From contig JAGAXP010000025.1 in assembly GCA_017940955.1 (NCBI GenBank), forward strand, positions 1 through 7,087: a stretch of DNA of 7,087 nucleotides, in the 5' to 3' direction. Below are positions 4,639 through 7,087 of this stretch, piece after piece. A program made the position numbers and the translations under genes. The notes beneath the pieces were generated by a model that was given only the letters and a program-made list of their open reading frames with translations, did not search any database and was not told where the DNA came from. This stretch comes from Oribacterium sp. (GTDB taxonomy: Bacteria > Bacillota_A > Clostridia > Lachnospirales > Lachnospiraceae). The first letter of the stretch is position 1. The number at the start of each line of letters is the position of its first letter.

Positions 4639-6837
4639 ATGGAAAAAGCCGAAATTCAAAGCAACTTAAAAAAACGGTTATTTAAATTCTGCGATAAGGT
4701 TAATGATATGTCATGTGTCATAGCAGTAAAGCGTGCCTTTATCTGCATAATGCCAATACTTATAGTATCTACTTTGACTGGAATCATACTTGAAACGCCA
4801 AATCCGGCATATCAGGCATGGTTGAATCATTTTCACAGTTTACGAAGAAATGAGATCTTAAGCCTGCTAAGTGACATAAAGAGCGGATCTCGCCTTCTGC
4901 AGGGTGTGATCTTCTGCGCTGCTGTCTCACATTATTATATGGTTGAGCTAAAACCAAGACTGTCGACAGCCCAATGGGTAGTTTGTCCTGTGGCATTGGT
5001 AGCTTACGGCACATTTTTAAGCTCTGAGATTATTAATGATGTTTCATTACTGGGATACAGCAATAAACTGATAGCAATGCTGGTAGGCCTTTATGTAGCA
5101 AAAGCATTTGTTTTTGTTTTAGACCATATTTCAGGATGCTGGTCTTCCAAGAAAGTCATTAATATAGATCCCCTCTGGAACGGTGTAATTGAGTATGGAC
5201 CGCCTTCTATTATTGCAGGTTTCTCTGCCGCAGTATGGAATAGATTAATGGTATCGCTATTTCATGCATCGCCTTCTCAGATAATCCAGAATATATGCTC
5301 TTCCGGATATGATTTTTTACCGTTTGGAAGACATGTAATGGCGGTGATTTATTTTTTGGAAAATGCTTTATTTACATTCATAGGTCTGGATGTGAGGCAT
5401 ATGACAACCTATGTAAATAATCGATTCTTTTATTTACATGAAAATGAATTCATAACGGAACCATTGCTGCAGCTCTGCAGGGGTATGGGCGGGTATGGTC
5501 TGGCTATTCCGCTGTTTTTTGCGGTAATATTGATTTCCAATTCCTACAGAAGACGATGGGTTGCAAAAATTTCGGCGCCGTTTATAATATCAAACTTCCC
5601 GCATGTAATCCTTTATGGAATACCCATTATATTTAATCCGATATTTTTACTTCCGATGATATTTCTTCCTATTCTTAACCTTGAAATATTCATAATTGCT
5701 CACAAAATGGGAATCGCGCCCGTTGCAACGATGACACCACAAGTTATATCGCCTTTCCCAATATATGCCTTTGTAATGACCGGTTCAGTAGCCATGTCAG
5801 TAATTGCAATGTTCGCAGTGTTTATAGATACCCTCATACTTATACCATTTGTAAAGTTGATGGATGAATATGACGTGTATGTCTTTTTCAGGGAAGTAGA
5901 AAAGCTGGAGAAGGTTTACAAGAAATGCGAAGCGGAAGGACGTGTATTTGATGAATCTTTGCTATCAGCATCTCTATTGAGGACGTTGGACACATTAAGT
6001 GATATTATGCGCCGTGTTCTGAACCGGAACATACCGAAACAATACGGTGATTTATTTTTCGAATACCAGCCACAGATGAACAGGGATTCAAAGTTCGTGG
6101 GAGCAGAGGTGTTGATACGATGGAATCCATTGAGCCAAACATCTGATGACAATTCAAAAGCAACAATATATCCGCCGCTAATCATCTATATTGCATACCG
6201 TATTGGTATGCTTAAAGATATCGACCACATCATAATAGATAATGCTGTTGCTGAGTTGATGTACTTAAAAGGAAACGGGCATGGGCAGGTTAAACTTGAT
6301 ATCAATCTGTCGATCAGCAGCATAACTCCTGATATTTGTGAGTATTTGAACGGCAGAATGAGTGTGGCGGGTATTGACAGGAACCGGCTTTGGATAACGA
6401 TCGCCCAGAATGATAATATACCTGTTAAAGCTACACCTGAGAATATGGAATGTATGCTTAACCTTAAAAATAGCGGATATATCGTGGGTGTTGATGGCTT
6501 TGATGCCGGCTCGATAGCATTTGATTATCTAAGAGAAGGCTTCTTTAATTCCATAACATTCGGTCAGAAGATAACAAAGGAGCTTTCCTTAAAAGGCATG
6601 AAGGCAAATAAATATATCGTGAATATGCTTATAGATTATGGACAGGAGAATGACACCTATATTACGGCTAATTTCCTTGAGGATGCTTCCTATATGGTGA
6701 CACTGGCCGGCATGGGAGTTGATTTCTTCCAGGGGGAAGTACTGGTGCCCCCTTTGCCAGTGGCTAAATTCAATGATTTTATGGATCGAGAAGAAAAAAA
6801 GGGATTGTTAGCATATTATAAGGACGAAGTTATTTAA
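4639..6837 (+). CDS. PTS EIIC-like membrane domain fused to a degenerate EAL domain
   Basis: Residues ~28-405 are a polytopic membrane region resembling the PTS cellobiose/lactose EIIC fold, with hydrophobic segments near 31-51, 112-130, 143-163, 230-250, 284-300, 311-350 and 372-405. NFPHVILYGIPIIFNP (319-334) aligns with the EIIC signature NINEP.LFGLP...NP, but the NEP glutamate is absent, so sugar transport is doubtful. A charged helical linker (408-445) leads to a cytoplasmic EAL domain (~470-715). EAL reads E490-V-L; N556 and Q698-G remain, but the second catalytic Glu is Q590, DDFG is D619-G-F-D, the KID lysine is T640 and AEGVE is A677-N-F-L-E. Phosphodiesterase activity is therefore unlikely; c-di-GMP binding or protein contact is inferred. 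EIIC-EAL fusions are known in Lachnospiraceae. The start follows GAGGGAACATT at 7-base spacing. No diguanylate cyclase or EIIA/EIIB is adjacent. Confidence 0.88.
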   Translation: MEKAEIQSNLKKRLFKFCDKVNDMSCVIAVKRAFICIMPILIVSTLTGIILETPNPAYQAWLNHFHSLRRNEILSLLSDIKSGSRLLQGVIFCAAVSHYYMVELKPRLSTAQWVVCPVALVAYGTFLSSEIINDVSLLGYSNKLIAMLVGLYVAKAFVFVLDHISGCWSSKKVINIDPLWNGVIEYGPPSIIAGFSAAVWNRLMVSLFHASPSQIIQNICSSGYDFLPFGRHVMAVIYFLENALFTFIGLDVRHMTTYVNNRFFYLHENEFITEPLLQLCRGMGGYGLAIPLFFAVILISNSYRRRWVAKISAPFIISNFPHVILYGIPIIFNPIFLLPMIFLPILNLEIFIIAHKMGIAPVATMTPQVISPFPIYAFVMTGSVAMSVIAMFAVFIDTLILIPFVKLMDEYDVYVFFREVEKLEKVYKKCEAEGRVFDESLLSASLLRTLDTLSDIMRRVLNRNIPKQYGDLFFEYQPQMNRDSKFVGAEVLIRWNPLSQTSDDNSKATIYPPLIIYIAYRIGMLKDIDHIIIDNAVAELMYLKGNGHGQVKLDINLSISSITPDICEYLNGRMSVAGIDRNRLWITIAQNDNIPVKATPENMECMLNLKNSGYIVGVDGFDAGSIAFDYLREGFFNSITFGQKITKELSLKGMKANKYIVNMLIDYGQENDTYITANFLEDASYMVTLAGMGVDFFQGEVLVPPLPVAKFNDFMDREEKKGLLAYYKDEVI

Positions 6838-6842
6838 AAATA

Positions 6843-6879
6843 AGCCCGGAATACCATCACAAAAAAGGTATTTCGGGCT
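6843..6879. terminator. Bidirectional intrinsic terminator
   Basis: AGCCCGGAATACC pairs with GGTATTTCGGGCT over 13 positions (one G-T) around an 11-base A-rich loop. It starts 6 bases after the EIIC/EAL stop and is followed by GTGTGTTTTAT on the plus strand and by TTATTTTTAAATAA on the minus strand. It therefore serves both the EIIC/EAL gene and the convergent zinc-ribbon gene, whose stop is 16 bases away. Confidence 0.85.
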
Positions 6880-6894
6880 GTGTGTTTTATATTA

Positions 6895-7087
6895 TTACGG
6901 TCTCGCCGCACCGCACCCGGCGCAGAAACGTCCTTCATTCTCAGTGTTGCAATTAGGACACTTCCACTTTCCTGAAGGTTTTGGACTTCCACAGTTCACA
7001 CAGAACTTCCCTGTGTTTTCTTGATTACAGGTGCATCTCCATGCTCCGGGTGTTTTCATCTTCATCCCCTGATTCGTGGTGCCCATA
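6895..7087 (-). CDS. Double zinc-ribbon protein, C-terminal part, running off the window
   Basis: The minus strand encodes two consecutive zinc ribbons. The first is WRCTCNQENTGKFCVNCG, with an unusual C-x-C first knuckle; the second is WKCPNCNTENEGRFCAGCG, with the usual C-xx-C pairs. They are joined by a short SPKPSGK linker and end AARP before TAA at 6895-6897. A Met at 7086 could be the start of a ~63-residue protein, but no upstream bases are available to show a ribosome binding site. The NTGKFC.NCG type of tandem ribbon is common as the C-terminal tail of larger Firmicute proteins, notably SPFH-domain (virion-core-like) proteins, and the preceding Gly/Met-rich stretch (TTNQGMKMKTPGA) looks like a linker. 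I favour a 5'-truncated gene. Zinc binding is well supported; function is not. Confidence 0.7.
   Translation of the reverse strand, partial: MGTTNQGMKMKTPGAWRCTCNQENTGKFCVNCGSPKPSGKWKCPNCNTENEGRFCAGCGAARP

Noticed and set aside
1..7087. CRISPR array, tRNA or rRNA genes
   Set aside because: No regularly spaced direct repeats, tRNA cloverleaf signatures or rRNA-like stretches were seen on either strand.

Overview
The window is AT-rich DNA with strong AGGAGG-type ribosome binding sites and A/T-rich spacers. A membrane EIIC-like/EAL fusion, an AAA/DUF4143 ATPase, a double-core-binding-domain tyrosine recombinase and an IS256-family remnant together suggest a low-GC Firmicute, most likely a gut or rumen Lachnospiraceae (Butyrivibrio/Roseburia-like). 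That assignment is inference from gene types and base composition. The left half is an accessory region assembled from broken mobile elements. The right half holds a signalling gene and the edge of another locus.

Layout from left to right. (1) Positions 1-155 carry the C-terminal remnant of an IS256/Mutator transposase on the minus strand, cut off inside a perfect 32-bp palindrome (136-167). (2) An imperfect 17-bp inverted repeat (187-244) precedes a tyrosine recombinase (294-1787, +). Its recognisable catalytic domain ends near base 1505; the rest of the frame is antisense read-through of a minus-strand hypothetical gene (1422-1913), whose own 3' end is replaced by antisense recombinase sequence. 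This marks a recombination junction at about 1490-1510. (3) A 378-bp spacer holds minus-strand coding-like scraps, a hairpin, and a well-formed sigma-A promoter bracketed by two near-identical palindromes. (4) This promoter drives an AAA_14/DUF4143 ATPase with a PD-(D/E)XK-like C-terminus (2292-3551, +), followed by two consecutive hairpins. (5) A small hypothetical gene lies on the minus strand (3822-4133). (6) A 505-bp spacer contains a hairpin that presents a perfect Shine-Dalgarno in its loop, with tiny ORFs behind it. (7) A 732-residue protein (4639-6837, +) fuses an EIIC-like membrane domain to a degenerate EAL domain that lacks most catalytic residues. A bidirectional terminator separates it from (8) the double zinc-ribbon tail of a minus-strand gene running off the right edge.

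No long operon is visible; most genes are single units with their own translation signals. The two points most worth following are the ATPase unit, which looks autonomous (promoter, paired operators, ATPase-nuclease, terminators), and the EIIC/EAL fusion, which looks like a membrane sensor or c-di-GMP-related receptor rather than a transporter or active phosphodiesterase.
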